Shown here: positions 53,077 to 63,671 of the stretch, in pieces
Position numbering within the stretch: the first letter of the stretch is position 1
How the letters are laid out: each line of letters opens with the position of its first letter
Origin: Bacteroidota bacterium
GTDB taxonomy: Bacteria; Bacteroidota; Bacteroidia; UKL13-3
Assembly: GCA_947464275.1 (NCBI GenBank)
Contig: CANHVU010000004.1
Location: 98,195-162,194 of the forward strand
DNA: 64,000 bases
Direction of reading: 5' to 3'
Translations under genes and position numbers: made by a program
The notes under the pieces: model-generated
Databases searched by the model: none
What the model was told of the DNA's origin: nothing
What the model saw: the letters and a program-made list of their open reading frames with translations, nothing else

Positions 53077-56000
53077 TTATTCAGTTATGTTAAATTTAAT
53101 TCTTGTTTTATTTCCATCTTCATGGTAAAGTACAATGAAATAATTGCCAGTTTTTACCTGATGACAATTTACCTCTATTGTTTTTTGACCTTGATTGATG
53201 TTAATACTCGCATCTACGGTTCTACCTAAAATATCAAATATTTCTATTTTTACATTATTAGAAAACTCTTTGTATCCAATAGTAAAGTTACCTTTATTAG
53301 GATTTGGATACAAAATAAACCCATTGCTACTATTTTTAACATTTTCAGTAATACCTGTATTTGACTTATCCGTATTTTCTAACTGAAAATTAGTTGGATT
53401 AAACACAGTAACTGGTAATGCAATATTTAAACAACCTGAGTTTTTAACTTGTACTAACATAGTCATGGTATCGCGACAATTATCATTGCCAACTGCTACT
53501 AACTGAACAGTGTAATTTCCAATAGCATTGTAGTGTTTGTTAAAAATAAATGTATTTACAGAATCAACTGTTCCATCACCAAAGTTCCAATAGTACTTAC
53601 TGTTATAACCAGCACCTAAGAAAGATGATGTATTATTAAAGTTAAAACTATTTCCTGTTAAACATTGAATAGGATTATCAGTAGTAAACGATGCACTTGA
53701 ACCTTTTGAGCTTGCGGGTACAAAAACTTGCGCAGATGCAGTACTAAAGCATCCTGCATTGTTTGATACTGTTAATGTTGCAGTAAAAAATCCTGTACTT
53801 GCATAACCTTTGTTTGGATTAGCTTGAGTTGAGGTATTACCATCACCAAAGTTCCATAAGTAGCTATTTGCATTTCCTGTGCTTGTATTAACAAACTTAA
53901 TTTTGTTTGAACAAATACAATTACAATTGGTATTATTAAAATAGAACGATGCATTTAAAGGACTATTATTGGCATTAACAGTAACGGTATCAACAAAAGT
54001 GGTTGAACAACCAGTTAAATTCGTTGCCTCAAGGGTTACAATGTAATCACCATTATTAGTAAATGTATGCGAAACTATATTTCCAACAGCAGTATCTACC
54101 GAAGCTAAAGCATCGTTAAATTTCCATTTGAATGAATTTCCATTTACAGTATTGGTAGTAAATAACACAGTTCTTGAACAAGTACTTGCAGTAAAATTAA
54201 ACATACCTGCAGGTGGTGTTTGAATCAATAAAAATTTACTTACTGAATCAACACATACACCATTTGAAACTACTAATTTTAACTCGTGGTAACCTGCAGA
54301 AGGGTTAGCAATATTTACCCAAGGATTAATACTTACTAGATTTCCATCAAAATACCAACTACGCAAGTATGAATTAGCCGAGGTATCGTTACCTGAAATA
54401 GCATTGTTACATGTTCCAATCCTGTGAACAAAACCTGCTTTTGGTAATGCTATGTTTTGGCCAGCTGGTGCCTTAACTTGCATAGTATATGTTGTTAAAC
54501 AATTATCGCCATTAGAAGCAGTTAATGTTACAGTGTAAATTCCTGCCGTATTATATACCTTAATTGGGTTTGATACATATGCAATTGGTGAACCATCTCC
54601 AAAATTCCAATTAAATTCAGACGCTCCAGTGGTTAAGTTTTTGAAGCGAATTGCTCCTGAACATGCTACTGTATCGTATCCAAATAATGCAACTGGTAAT
54701 TGACCAACCGATGCAATAATTGTTTTTGATGCATAATCTTGACAGCCATTTGAACCAATAGCAGTTAAGCTTACATTATACCAGTTTTGATTGTTATAAG
54801 TATGGCTAAACATTAAGTCGGAAGTACGAGAATTGCTGTTATCTCCAAAATCCCAAATATATGCTACTGCGTTGCTCGAAGTATTATTTATTGCTAAGGT
54901 CATTCCGCAATTGGTAAAACCTGTAAACAATGCTTTAGGCGAAGGAAGTATTTCAATAGTTTGGTAAGCAGTATCTTTACAACCATTTGAACCTGTTGCT
55001 ATTAAACGAACAGTATAAACACCTGATGAATCGAAATGCTTGTTGTAAATAAATGTGTTTACATTATTAGTAGTTCCATCACCAAAATCCCATTCGTATT
55101 GAGGAATCCAACCATTACCTACAAAGTAAGAAGTATTGTTAAATTCAAAGCTATTATTAGCTAAACACGATTGAGAAGCATTAGGGCTAAATGAAGCTAT
55201 AGGACCAGTTGAACTTGTTAATACATTTACAGTTTTCACAATGGTATCGTAGCAGTTGGTGGCCGATTTAGCTACCAACATAACTTGGTAAGTTCCTGCA
55301 GCGCCAAAACTTTTGCTTGCATTGGTGCTATTTACAGTAGAACCATCGCTAAATATCCATTGGTATGAAACAGCATTAGTTGATGTATTGATAAATGAAT
55401 ATCTGTTTACACATGTACTCGACAGATTATTGATAGTAAAATTAGCTGTTGGATTGGTTCCTATTGAATTTACATTTACAGTTGTAGTTAATGAATCTTT
55501 ACAACCTTCAATTGTTTGAGCTATTAATTTTACTTGGTAACTACCATCAACTGCATATGTATAAACTGGGTTTTGTAAATTACTTGTATCACCCAAAGTA
55601 GAGTTCACACCAAAATCCCATTTGTATTCAGTGGTTCCAACAGAGAAGTTACTGAATTTAACAGTTTTACTACATCCAATTGAATATGCACTAAATACAG
55701 CTATTGGATTAGGTAAAATAGTAATGTTTTGACTAAATGTATCAGCGCATAAACCACCATTTTTAGCTATTAAAATTACTCTTTGTGTTCCAGGAGCAAA
55801 TGTTCTGCTAAAATTGTTCATAGAGTTTGTACAATAGCTGTGACCGTTTTCAAAAATCCACTCATAATTATTAGCATTTATTGAATTATTTTTAAATTCA
55901 ACAACACCATTACATTTATTAGTATAGGTAAATGCTGCAGTTGGATTACCAACGTAAACCGATTTAGAAATAGAATCTTTACAACCGTATGAGTTAGTGG

Positions 56001-59000
56001 TAACTAATTTAATAAAATAAGTTCCATTTGCACCATAACTTTTTGTTGAATTTACTCCATTAAACGAGCTTAAATCGCCAAATGACCATGTATTGTTAAT
56101 AATACTATCAGCATTTGTCACTGTAGAATCGGTAAATTCAAAACTATTTTGTGCTAAACATTGAACAGCATTGTTTATAGTGAAATTAGCTACTGGAAAT
56201 GGTCTAACAATTTTTGCAATTACATTACTTCCAACAAAATCGCCACAACCTACACTTCTCGACATACGGATGTAATATCTAGTTTGAGAGATTGTACTTG
56301 GATCATAAGTAGCAGAATTAGCACCTGAAATTAATACCCATCCATTAGAACCTGTGTTTGTAGTTTCATTGTTTAAGTTATAATACCATTGGTACTCAAG
56401 GTTTCCAAATCCACCTGTAGGTAAAGTAATATTAGTTATCAAACTTGGATTAAATGTACCACAAAAATCTTCAGTTGAACCAATGGTTCCACCACTAGCT
56501 AGGGTATTTGTTACTACAATATTTTTGGTAATTGAATCAATACAACCATTACTTGTACTTGTAATTAATTTTACAGCGTAGTTACCTACTGCACTATAAA
56601 CTTTAGTTGGACTAACTGATGATGAGGTAGTATTATCACCAAAATTCCAGCTACTATTAAATGTTCCGCTACCAATGGTAGTTGAATTGTTAAATGTAAA
56701 TGTATTGGTTCCTAAACACATTAAAGTATCAGTTGGTGTAAAATTAGCAGTTGGCTTAGCGTAAGTTATTACATTAATAGTATTAGATAGACTAGAGTTA
56801 CAACCAACATTGTCATAAGTTACTACATGGTAAGTTCCAGTAACATTATTGGTAACAAGTGTTTGATTAGTTTCGCCAACCAAAGCCACATTATCTTTAA
56901 ACCATTGGTATGCAAAAGCCGGAGAACTCGTTAAAGTAATATTGGTGCCATTTTCGCATCTTCCACCACCGTTTCCAGTTCCATTTCCGTTAATGGTTGG
57001 GGTTGCAACATCACATCTATAACCAGCATCAATAGTTGGGTTATGTTGGTTAATTCCACCACCTATTAAATTCATCACAATGGCACTACTTAAACCTGTA
57101 GAAGTATTTGGATCGCTATTTCCATTTACACCTGCTGAGCTATTTTGAGAGGTAATTACTTTTGTGCTTATTCCGGTTGGGAACTCTACTTTATAGGTAC
57201 CAACTTTATCAATTACAAAATTATAATAACCTGGATTTCCTGAACCATCATTAGCTGTGATAGTTGAATCAATAACAACATAAGTGCTTCCGCTGGTATT
57301 TTTTAACAAATAAACTTTTTGTCCATTTATTCCGTTTGAAACAGGTTCATCTTGTAAACCATTTTTGTTATCATCAAACCAAACATAATTACCTAACGAA
57401 CCTATAATATAATAACCAGCATCAATGGTGTTATTATCTTTATCAACGCCAGAAGCGTTTGTATTGATCGTCACTAAACCACTATTTCCAGTTCCTGAAT
57501 CAGCATCGCTATTTCCATTTACTTGTGAAGCTTGGTTTACATTAGGTGTAACTAAAAATTCGCTGTAATCAGTTTGGAAATTCACATAGTATTTTCCTGA
57601 TTTTAACTCAACAAATTTATAATAACCTGGATTACCATTAAAATCGTTAGCTGAGAATGTAGAGTCTAATAAAACATCATCTCCACCACCCATTACACTA
57701 TCAGGGCCAGTTCCGTATAAATAAATTTTCACACCATTTATTCCGTTAGAAGCTGCTTCATCTTGCAAACCATTCTTGTTGCCATCAAACCAAACATAGT
57801 TACCAATTGAACCTAAAACAGGTGTACAACTAGTTACCATACCAACTTGATTTGGAGCAGCAGGCAATAATCTACCTGTAGTTCCTGCCATATCAGCTCT
57901 ACTTACTTGGTAATAAATAGTATTATTCATAATAATGTTTGATGGCGTACCAATTGGCACACGCATTGGCCATGAAAACACAATACTATCTAAAGCTGGT
58001 AAATTGGCATTTCTTACAATTTTTATTGCTTTTACACTTGTAATATCCATTGGTGGTGTTAATGTCCAATTTGGAGCATTACAGCTTGGCATATTTACAG
58101 CTGGCACAAAATCAGCATAACAAGGATTGCTTACTGTGTTATAATAAACTGTAGAATTAGGATCGCTTAAGGTTACAGGGCCAACCAAATTTGGAAACCA
58201 TTGAGAACCTCTTGTATCGCCAATAAATGGAAATACATCAATTAATGTTAAATCTTTTGCAGAAATATTTCCTTGGTTTTTTACCGTTATTTTATAATTT
58301 ACTAAACCACCTTCTTGAGTAGTAGCATTAGTTGGGTAATAAACAAAGCTAGTATCACAACCATTTTGACCTTTGTAAGCTACCAAAGCAATGTTTGAAA
58401 CTACAGTTATGTTTGTATTTGAGTTTACACCATTAGGAAATAATGAGTTGCTACTTGAAATATAAATTTTATTTGGAATGGTGTTAGCAGGCGTACCTGG
58501 TTTAATTTCTGCTTTAAAATTAATGGTATAAGTTGCACCAGTATTTAAAGTTCCTAGGTTCCAAATTAAAATATTGCCATTTACTGTTGGGTTAATGGTA
58601 ACACTGTTAATAACCACACTACCTGAACCTGCTACATAATTTAACCTTGAATCTAATGTATCGTAAACAAATACATTTTGTGCATTTACATTACCACCTA
58701 ATTGAATGCTAAATCTATAATTAATAGTATCACTCGCTCTCAAACTTGAGCTTGAGTTGGTAATTGATTTGTTTGGTGTATTAAATACAGGTTTTGGAAT
58801 AAAAATTTCAGCAACTCCATTACAATTTGAGTAATTGGTAGCCACACCATTGTAATAATATTTACCTGTTGAATTATTGGTAATTAATGTACCGTCATCA
58901 CCAGGATTTGAAGGATTATAAGTAGTTCCTTCTACAATAGCTGAACCATCTTTAGCACCTAAAGCTGTGCTTCTTACATTTCCACTATAAGTTAAACTTT

Positions 59001-60336
59001 GGCTACCACCAATTGGTAAATCACCATAAATAACAAAGTTTACATCGGTTAAATATTCACCAGCTGGTAAAGTAATGGTTACACTCATATCGTTAGTTAC
59101 AATATAAGTTCCTTTTAAAGTGTAACTGCTATTTAAGTTAGTTTTGTATCTTAATTGAACTGTATCGCGGCTTGTTCTTGCCAATCCATCTACTAATTTA
59201 CCAATTGAAATGGTATTTACATCTACACTTTTATCAATGGTGTAAGTTAAAATTACAGAGTCTAATTGTGTATTACCAGTATTAGCCCAACCATTTGAAA
59301 ATGAGTTACCACTAGTTCCTGAAAGTACATGTTTGTTTAACCAGCTTGCAGTAGCAGCTGTAATTCCACCTCCACTACAAACAGCAGCAGCAGCTGGTGC
59401 TGCTAATCCAAAACATACATTTCCACTTTTGGTAGATGAGGTGCTATTGCCAAGCGGCAAAGTTGGAATACTACCTGACAAATAGGCTCTATTACAAACG
59501 GTATTGCCTAAGGCAAAAGATGCATTTGGATACTTTACACTCACATAAGCTGAACTAGAATAATTGGTGTTAAATACACCACTTGTCCAAGTCCAAGTTA
59601 TTGTTCTATCAGAAGGGTTGTAAATGGGTGCATTTGAACCGCTAAATGAAGTAGCTTCCACAAATTCAACACCTGCTGCTAAAGTATCAACTAAAATTGG
59701 GTTAGTTAAAGTTAAAGCAGCTCTACTGCTTCCTGAGTTGCTAATGTCTAACTTATAAATGGTTAAATCATTGATTGCTCCACCTGAATTTTTAACTTTT
59801 CCAATTGAAAAATTATTGGCAGCGATAGCATTTACATTTATTGTATCACTGTATGTAGGACTTACACTTAATGAATTAGAAAACGTAACTTTTGTAAAAA
59901 TATCTGGAGCATAACCATTAGGCGTATTTCCATTTGAATATTTCAACGATAACTGAATTTGTCCAGTTGCACCCGCAGGTAATGGATTAATATAAGTTAT
60001 AGTTACTGTTTTACTTGAACTATTGTAAGTAGCGCTAGAAACTTGTGAAGTTGGATAACTTATAGAGCTACTAAATGGAGAATTACTTTCAGGAGTCACA
60101 TTGGAAGGCAAATTAATAGTTGCCACCACATTTTGACCACTTGTAGTATTTCCAGCAGTAGAATAGTTGATAGTGTAAATAAAGGTATTACCTGTATTTA
60201 CCGAAGCCAGATTACTTGAACCAGTTATTTGAAACAAATATTGTGCATTGGCAACACTGCCAATTAACAATAATAGCACAATAAGTAAATATTGCACTTT
60301 GGTTGTTTTTGTTTGGTTGTTTAAATTATTTTTCAA
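53077..60336 (-). CDS. Giant T9SS-secreted PKD/SdrD-B/DUF11 adhesin-like protein
   Basis: 2419 residues. Signal peptide (VQYLLIVLLLLIGSVANAQ, to about residue 31), then DUF11/isopeptide-type repeats (about 35-835), two SdrD B-like domains (about 840-960 and 980-1100, GNYVWFDGNKNGLQDE and GNYVWFDDNKNGLQDE), an Ig-like domain (about 1115-1190), about twelve PKD-type domains (about 1195-2320; WNFGDGT-type cores), and a T9SS type A sorting domain (about 2335-2419; FILYPNPNKGNFTIGY). The mature protein should be exported and anchored or released at the cell surface, with a role in adhesion or gliding inferred from the domains. The frame starts with TTG (or ATT one codon earlier); no ATG is available. 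A small secreted protein gene lies 29 bases upstream. Confidence 0.9.
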   Translation of the reverse strand: MKNNLNNQTKTTKVQYLLIVLLLLIGSVANAQYLFQITGSSNLASVNTGNTFIYTINYSTAGNTTSGQNVVATINLPSNVTPESNSPFSSSISYPTSQVSSATYNSSSKTVTITYINPLPAGATGQIQLSLKYSNGNTPNGYAPDIFTKVTFSNSLSVSPTYSDTINVNAIAANNFSIGKVKNSGGAINDLTIYKLDISNSGSSRAALTLTNPILVDTLAAGVEFVEATSFSGSNAPIYNPSDRTITWTWTSGVFNTNYSSSAYVSVKYPNASFALGNTVCNRAYLSGSIPTLPLGNSTSSTKSGNVCFGLAAPAAAAVCSGGGITAATASWLNKHVLSGTSGNSFSNGWANTGNTQLDSVILTYTIDKSVDVNTISIGKLVDGLARTSRDTVQLRYKTNLNSSYTLKGTYIVTNDMSVTITLPAGEYLTDVNFVIYGDLPIGGSQSLTYSGNVRSTALGAKDGSAIVEGTTYNPSNPGDDGTLITNNSTGKYYYNGVATNYSNCNGVAEIFIPKPVFNTPNKSITNSSSSLRASDTINYRFSIQLGGNVNAQNVFVYDTLDSRLNYVAGSGSVVINSVTINPTVNGNILIWNLGTLNTGATYTINFKAEIKPGTPANTIPNKIYISSSNSLFPNGVNSNTNITVVSNIALVAYKGQNGCDTSFVYYPTNATTQEGGLVNYKITVKNQGNISAKDLTLIDVFPFIGDTRGSQWFPNLVGPVTLSDPNSTVYYNTVSNPCYADFVPAVNMPSCNAPNWTLTPPMDITSVKAIKIVRNANLPALDSIVFSWPMRVPIGTPSNIIMNNTIYYQVSRADMAGTTGRLLPAAPNQVGMVTSCTPVLGSIGNYVWFDGNKNGLQDEAASNGINGVKIYLYGTGPDSVMGGGDDVLLDSTFSANDFNGNPGYYKFVELKSGKYYVNFQTDYSEFLVTPNVNQASQVNGNSDADSGTGNSGLVTINTNASGVDKDNNTIDAGYYIIGSLGNYVWFDDNKNGLQDEPVSNGINGQKVYLLKNTSGSTYVVIDSTITANDGSGNPGYYNFVIDKVGTYKVEFPTGISTKVITSQNSSAGVNGNSDPNTSTGLSSAIVMNLIGGGINQHNPTIDAGYRCDVATPTINGNGTGNGGGRCENGTNITLTSSPAFAYQWFKDNVALVGETNQTLVTNNVTGTYHVVTYDNVGCNSSLSNTINVITYAKPTANFTPTDTLMCLGTNTFTFNNSTTIGSGTFNSSWNFGDNTTSSSVSPTKVYSAVGNYAVKLITSTSNGCIDSITKNIVVTNTLASGGTIGSTEDFCGTFNPSLITNITLPTGGFGNLEYQWYYNLNNETTNTGSNGWVLISGANSATYDPSTISQTRYYIRMSRSVGCGDFVGSNVIAKIVRPFPVANFTINNAVQCLAQNSFEFTDSTVTNADSIINNTWSFGDLSSFNGVNSTKSYGANGTYFIKLVTTNSYGCKDSISKSVYVGNPTAAFTYTNKCNGVVEFKNNSINANNYEWIFENGHSYCTNSMNNFSRTFAPGTQRVILIAKNGGLCADTFSQNITILPNPIAVFSAYSIGCSKTVKFSNFSVGTTEYKWDFGVNSTLGDTSNLQNPVYTYAVDGSYQVKLIAQTIEGCKDSLTTTVNVNSIGTNPTANFTINNLSSTCVNRYSFINTSTNAVSYQWIFSDGSTVNSTNASKSFGAAGTYQVMLVAKSATNCYDTIVKTVNVLTSSTGPIASFSPNASQSCLANNSFEFNNTSYFVGNGWIPQYEWDFGDGTTNNVNTFIYNKHFDSSGVYTVRLIATGSNGCKDTAYQTIEILPSPKALFTGFTNCGMTLAINNTSSNAVAYIWDFGDNSNSRTSDLMFSHTYNNQNWYNVSLTAIGSNGCQDYASKTIIASVGQLPVALFGYDTVACSGAIRFKNLTTGASEFNWNFGDGSPIAYVSNPIKVYNTAGIYTVTLTASNGDNCLTTYTMQVKAPAGQNIALPKAGFVHRIGTCNNAISGNDTSANSYLRSWYFDGNLVSINPWVNIANPSAGYHELKLVVSNGVCVDSVSKFLLIQTPPAGMFNFTASTCSRTVLFTTNTVNGNSFKWKFNDALASVDTAVGNIVSHTFTNNGDYIVTLEATNLTGCSTTFVDTVTVNANNSPLNASFYFNNTNCNCICSNKIKFVNTSTGNANSYLWNFGDGNTSTQANPNKGYASTGFFTATLTVSNNAGCFSTASAQVFVPASSKGSSASFTTDNPIQCLTGNSFNFNNTSSFLGAGYNSKYYWNFGDGTVDSVNTFIFNKHYNAIGNYTVQLVAVGNDNCRDTMTMLVQVKNSGCLNIALPVTVFNPTNFQLENTDKSNTGITENVKNSSNGFILYPNPNKGNFTIGYKEFSNNVKIEIFDILGRTVDASININQGQKTIEVNCHQVKTGNYFIVLYHEDGNKTRIKFNITE

Positions 60337-60365
60337 AATTTATTTATTTAAATATTTGTAATTAA

Positions 60366-60815
60366 TTAGTTACATGATTTTAATACCGAATAGGATACAA
60401 AACCTTCTGAGTCAATACCAACATATAATTTGCAAGCTGAATTGCTATTACCCAAATTATATTGATAAATAACATTTGAAACTTTTACATCAGGTACTCC
60501 TAGTAAAAAAACTAATTCAGTTTCAGTCATTGCAAATTCGCCAGTAAAATGTTGACCAACTTCAGCAACTCCTGAAGCAGGAGTTTTGGGAATAACCAAA
60601 CTTTCCAGTTTTTTAAATTCAGTAAGTCTTGCTGTTCCAACTTTTGCTTTGAATGCATCACTGTTTATTTTGTCATTTTCTGTAATTTTAAAATTACCCG
60701 CATTTACCTGCGCATTTGCCAAATTAGCCAATAAAAGAAAAGCTAACCAAATAAAGAACTGCTTCTTTATTAAACTTTTCCCATTTTGGCTTTGATTTAT
60801 CATCTTATTTATCAT
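60366..60815 (-). CDS. Small secreted protein upstream of the adhesin
   Basis: 149 residues from the ATG at 60815 (or 145 from the ATG at 60803). A basic start and a hydrophobic segment (FFIWLAFLLLANLANAQ) form a signal peptide cut after residue 36. The mature 113 residues are mixed; the last 60 (FAMTETELVFLLGVPD, VIYQYNLGN, CKLYVGIDSEGFVSYSVLKSC) resemble BamE/SmpA-like two-helix/three-strand modules, with two Cys that could form a disulfide. It precedes the giant adhesin by 29 bases on the same strand and is probably co-transcribed; a chaperone or accessory role in its export or assembly is inference. Confidence 0.55.
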   Translation of the reverse strand: MINKMINQSQNGKSLIKKQFFIWLAFLLLANLANAQVNAGNFKITENDKINSDAFKAKVGTARLTEFKKLESLVIPKTPASGVAEVGQHFTGEFAMTETELVFLLGVPDVKVSNVIYQYNLGNSNSACKLYVGIDSEGFVSYSVLKSCN

Positions 60816-61669
60816 ACTAGTTATTTTTTTTAATAATTTATAAGTGTTATAATTTTTATTTATTTACTAAGCAAATCAGATTTTAAATTCTGATAACTAG
60901 TATTTTACGAATAATCAAAATTATAATTGGTTTGAAAATAGGCTACATCATTTCTAGATTGGTTTTTAAATCTGTGGTGTTTTCTTAGTGCTTTTTTGTT
61001 CATAATTTTAATGGTTTACCCATACCAATGTCAAAACTGTGCCTATAACATACTTATAAAGAACTTGGTGCTATTTTGGTTGTTTATTACATTCAAACAG
61101 CGTTATTTTTATTTTAATGGTTTTAATCAACTTGATTTATTCTTCACAAACACTCCCATTTTTGGAACTAAAATCCAAAATAGAACTATTTATTTACAAA
61201 AAACACTAAAACAACTGACATACAGATTATTATAAATATGTTGGATTTATTATTTTTAGATGTGTTAAGTATTTTAATGACTTTATAATATCAAATGTAT
61301 TTTGGCTACTAGTTTTTACAACCTAATAAATGTTAGGTAGATTTATTTATGCTACGATTGGCGATATTTTTATTTTGGAAGCGCAGTGCTTATTAACACA
61401 CTTATACACACATTCAAACAACCGAAAACGCAAGAAAAGTGAGTAATACCGCAACTTATCATTAGAAAACATTTAAATATACATCAAAAAAGGTCGTTAT
61501 TTTATCTTTTGTCTAAATAACTAGAAAATAATAAGATAGCGTTTCACCTTTTATTAATAAATAAATATTTCAAAATTAAACTAGAACAGCTTAAAGGGAA
61601 TTATTAAAAATTTATTTTATTTGATATATTTATAGTTATTTGTCCATTTAAAAATAAAGTAAAATAATT
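60816..61669. other. AT-rich intergenic region, divergent promoters
   Basis: 854 bases between the adhesin operon and the dipeptide epimerase gene. Very AT-rich, with scattered small hairpins such as ATCAGATTTTAAATTCTGAT (near 60876). A 79-codon plus-strand ORF (60996-61235) and a 32-codon minus-strand ORF (60905-61003) look like chance. I see no RNA gene or repeat family member; it presumably carries the regulatory region of the adhesin operon. Confidence 0.45.
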
Positions 61670-62662
61670 ATGCTTAATTGGTCAATAAATCAAATAAAAC
61701 TAGGCTTAAAATATGCTTGGAAAATATCAAGAAATACAAGTGACTTTAAAATAAACAGCATTATTACATGCAGTGATGAACACTATAGTGGAAAAGGAGA
61801 AGCAGCACCCAACATTAGATACAATGAAACACCTGAAGTTCTTTTAAACAGTTTTGATGAATTTTTAAGTGCCGGAGCTAATGAAATAAAAAACGCTAAT
61901 GATTTATCCATTTTACTCAATAAAATAAATGCGCCAAATGCCTTAAGATTTGGGATTGAGCAGGCTTATATTCACTTTTTATGTGCTCAAAGAAATGAAT
62001 CTATTTATGATTTTTTAAAAATAGAAAAGCCTTTAAAAACAAATACATGTTACACGCTTCCAATAATGGAACCATCAAGTATTATTAAGTTTTTCAGCGA
62101 AAACAACTTAAATCGATTTGCCTATTTAAAAATTAAAATCAGTGTTGATGGAGCTTTGGATGAAATAAAAACATTGTCTTCAATTTATAAAAAACCAATA
62201 TTAATTGATGCAAACGAGGCTTGGAAAGACCCAGATGCATTAATCAATTTTATGCATAACCTTAATGGATTAAATATTGGAATGATAGAACAACCCATGC
62301 ACAGTAGTATGGTTAATGAATACAAATATGTTAAACCTAGGGTAACCTTGCCATTAATGGCTGACGAAAGCTTTTGCTCACACGTTGATTTTAAAGAACT
62401 AAAACTTCAGTTTGATGCAGTTAACATGAAATTAATGAAAGCTGGGGGGTACTTAAATGGGTTAAGATTAATTTATGAAGCTAAGAAATATGGCTTTAAA
62501 ACAATGGTGGGATGTATGGTAGAAACCACTTTGGGAATGAGTGGAGCTTATGCATTTTCTGGATTATGTAACTTAGCAGATTTAGACGGTTATATGTTAA
62601 TAGAAAACGAACCCTTTAAATTACTAAGTGAGGAAAATGGAGAGGTTACCTTAAACAAATAA
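61670..62662 (+). CDS. Enolase-superfamily dipeptide epimerase
   Basis: 330 residues of the muconate-lactonizing subgroup of the enolase superfamily. Catalytic pattern: KIKIS (about 152-156, the KxK motif), metal ligands in DANEAW (about 180), EQP (about 206) and ADES (about 231), and the second-face Lys in KLMKAGG (about 256). This is the arrangement of L-Ala-D/L-Glu epimerases, which recycle peptidoglycan dipeptides. The specificity loop cannot be confirmed by reading. ATG start. Monocistronic, with its own terminator immediately after the stop. Confidence 0.85.
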   Translation: MLNWSINQIKLGLKYAWKISRNTSDFKINSIITCSDEHYSGKGEAAPNIRYNETPEVLLNSFDEFLSAGANEIKNANDLSILLNKINAPNALRFGIEQAYIHFLCAQRNESIYDFLKIEKPLKTNTCYTLPIMEPSSIIKFFSENNLNRFAYLKIKISVDGALDEIKTLSSIYKKPILIDANEAWKDPDALINFMHNLNGLNIGMIEQPMHSSMVNEYKYVKPRVTLPLMADESFCSHVDFKELKLQFDAVNMKLMKAGGYLNGLRLIYEAKKYGFKTMVGCMVETTLGMSGAYAFSGLCNLADLDGYMLIENEPFKLLSEENGEVTLNK

Positions 62663-62697
62663 AGAGGCTATTGGAAATACCAACAGCCTCTTTATCA
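62660..62697. terminator. Bidirectional terminator between the epimerase gene and accA
   Basis: Stem AAAGAGGCT / AGCCTCTTT extended by TTGG / CCAA around a 5-base loop. It overlaps the epimerase stop codon, and U tracts are readable on both strands, so it can end both convergent genes. Confidence 0.88.
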
Positions 62698-62716
62698 TTT
62701 TTATTTTTTATTAGTG

Positions 62717-63667
62717 CTATTCAGTAAAAGCACCCATAGCACTGAATTTTTCAATTCTAGTTGTAATTAAACTTTCCGATGATTGTTTACCAAGTTCAGC
62801 AAGCATACGACCAATTTCAATTTTCATAGTTTGATAAGCCTCATTTGGATTTTCATGAGCACCGCCTAAAGGCTCACTAATAATTCCATCAATTAATTTA
62901 TTTTTAAGCATATCGTTAGCAGTAAGTTTTAAAGCATCAGCTGCTTTTTCTTTATGTTCCCAACTACGCCATAAAATGGATGAACAACTTTCAGGTGAAA
63001 TAACCGAATACCAGGTATTTTCCATCATCATAACTCTATCACCAACACCAATACCTAAAGCTCCACCACTTGCTCCCTCACCTATAATTATACAAATAAC
63101 AGGAACCTTTAGCACACTCATTTCTAATAAGTTTTTTGCAATTGCTTCCCCCTGCCCTCTTTCCTCTGCTTCTAATCCTGGTGAAGCACCTGGAGTGTCA
63201 ATAAAAGTAATGATAGGCTTATTCAGCTTTTCAGCTAATTTCATTAAACGCAAGGCCTTTCTATAGCCCTCAGGATTTGGCATACCGAAATTTCTATATT
63301 GGCGTTGTTTGGTATTGCGCCCTTTTTGATGCCCAATTACCATAACAGTTTTACCATTTATTGAGGCAAATCCTCCAATCATAGCTTTATCGTCTTTCAC
63401 GTTTCTATCACCATGCATTTCTACAAAGTTTTCAAAACAATTCTCTACGTAATCTAATGTATATGGACGATCAGGATGTCGACTTATTTGAACACGCTGC
63501 CAACCATTTAAATTACTATACAACTCTTTTTTCGTAGTAATAATTTTTTCTTCTAATTCTTTAACAGAAGCGCTAACATCAATCTTTCCTTTGTCTGCTA
63601 CTTCTTTTACCTTTTTTAATTGATCTTCTAAATCTTGTATTGGTTTCTCAAAATCGAAATGTGCCAT
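62717..63667 (-). CDS. accA: Acetyl-CoA carboxylase carboxyltransferase subunit alpha
   Basis: 316 residues. With AccD it transfers the carboxyl group from biotin-BCCP to acetyl-CoA, the first step of fatty acid synthesis. N-terminal coiled coil ([15 protein letters not shown]), [15 protein letters not shown], then the crotonase-fold core with [20 protein letters not shown] (about residues 150-170), [15 protein letters not shown] (about 193-207) and [15 protein letters not shown]. Length is normal. ATG at 63667, with a -7-like box four bases before it. accD is not in this window. Confidence 0.97.
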   Translation of the reverse strand: MAHFDFEKPIQDLEDQLKKVKEVADKGKIDVSASVKELEEKIITTKKELYSNLNGWQRVQISRHPDRPYTLDYVENCFENFVEMHGDRNVKDDKAMIGGFASINGKTVMVIGHQKGRNTKQRQYRNFGMPNPEGYRKALRLMKLAEKLNKPIITFIDTPGASPGLEAEERGQGEAIAKNLLEMSVLKVPVICIIIGEGASGGALGIGVGDRVMMMENTWYSVISPESCSSILWRSWEHKEKAADALKLTANDMLKNKLIDGIISEPLGGAHENPNEAYQTMKIEIGRMLAELGKQSSESLITTRIEKFSAMGAFTE

Positions 63668-63671
63668 ACTG

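Noticed and set aside
60905..61003. A 32-codon minus-strand ORF with a basic start (MNKKALRKHHRFKNQSRN).
   Set aside because: Too short and without supporting signals; it could be real but cannot be told from chance in this AT-rich region.
60996..61235. A 79-codon plus-strand ORF.
   Set aside because: Odd composition in an AT-rich gap, with no start signal or neighbour support.
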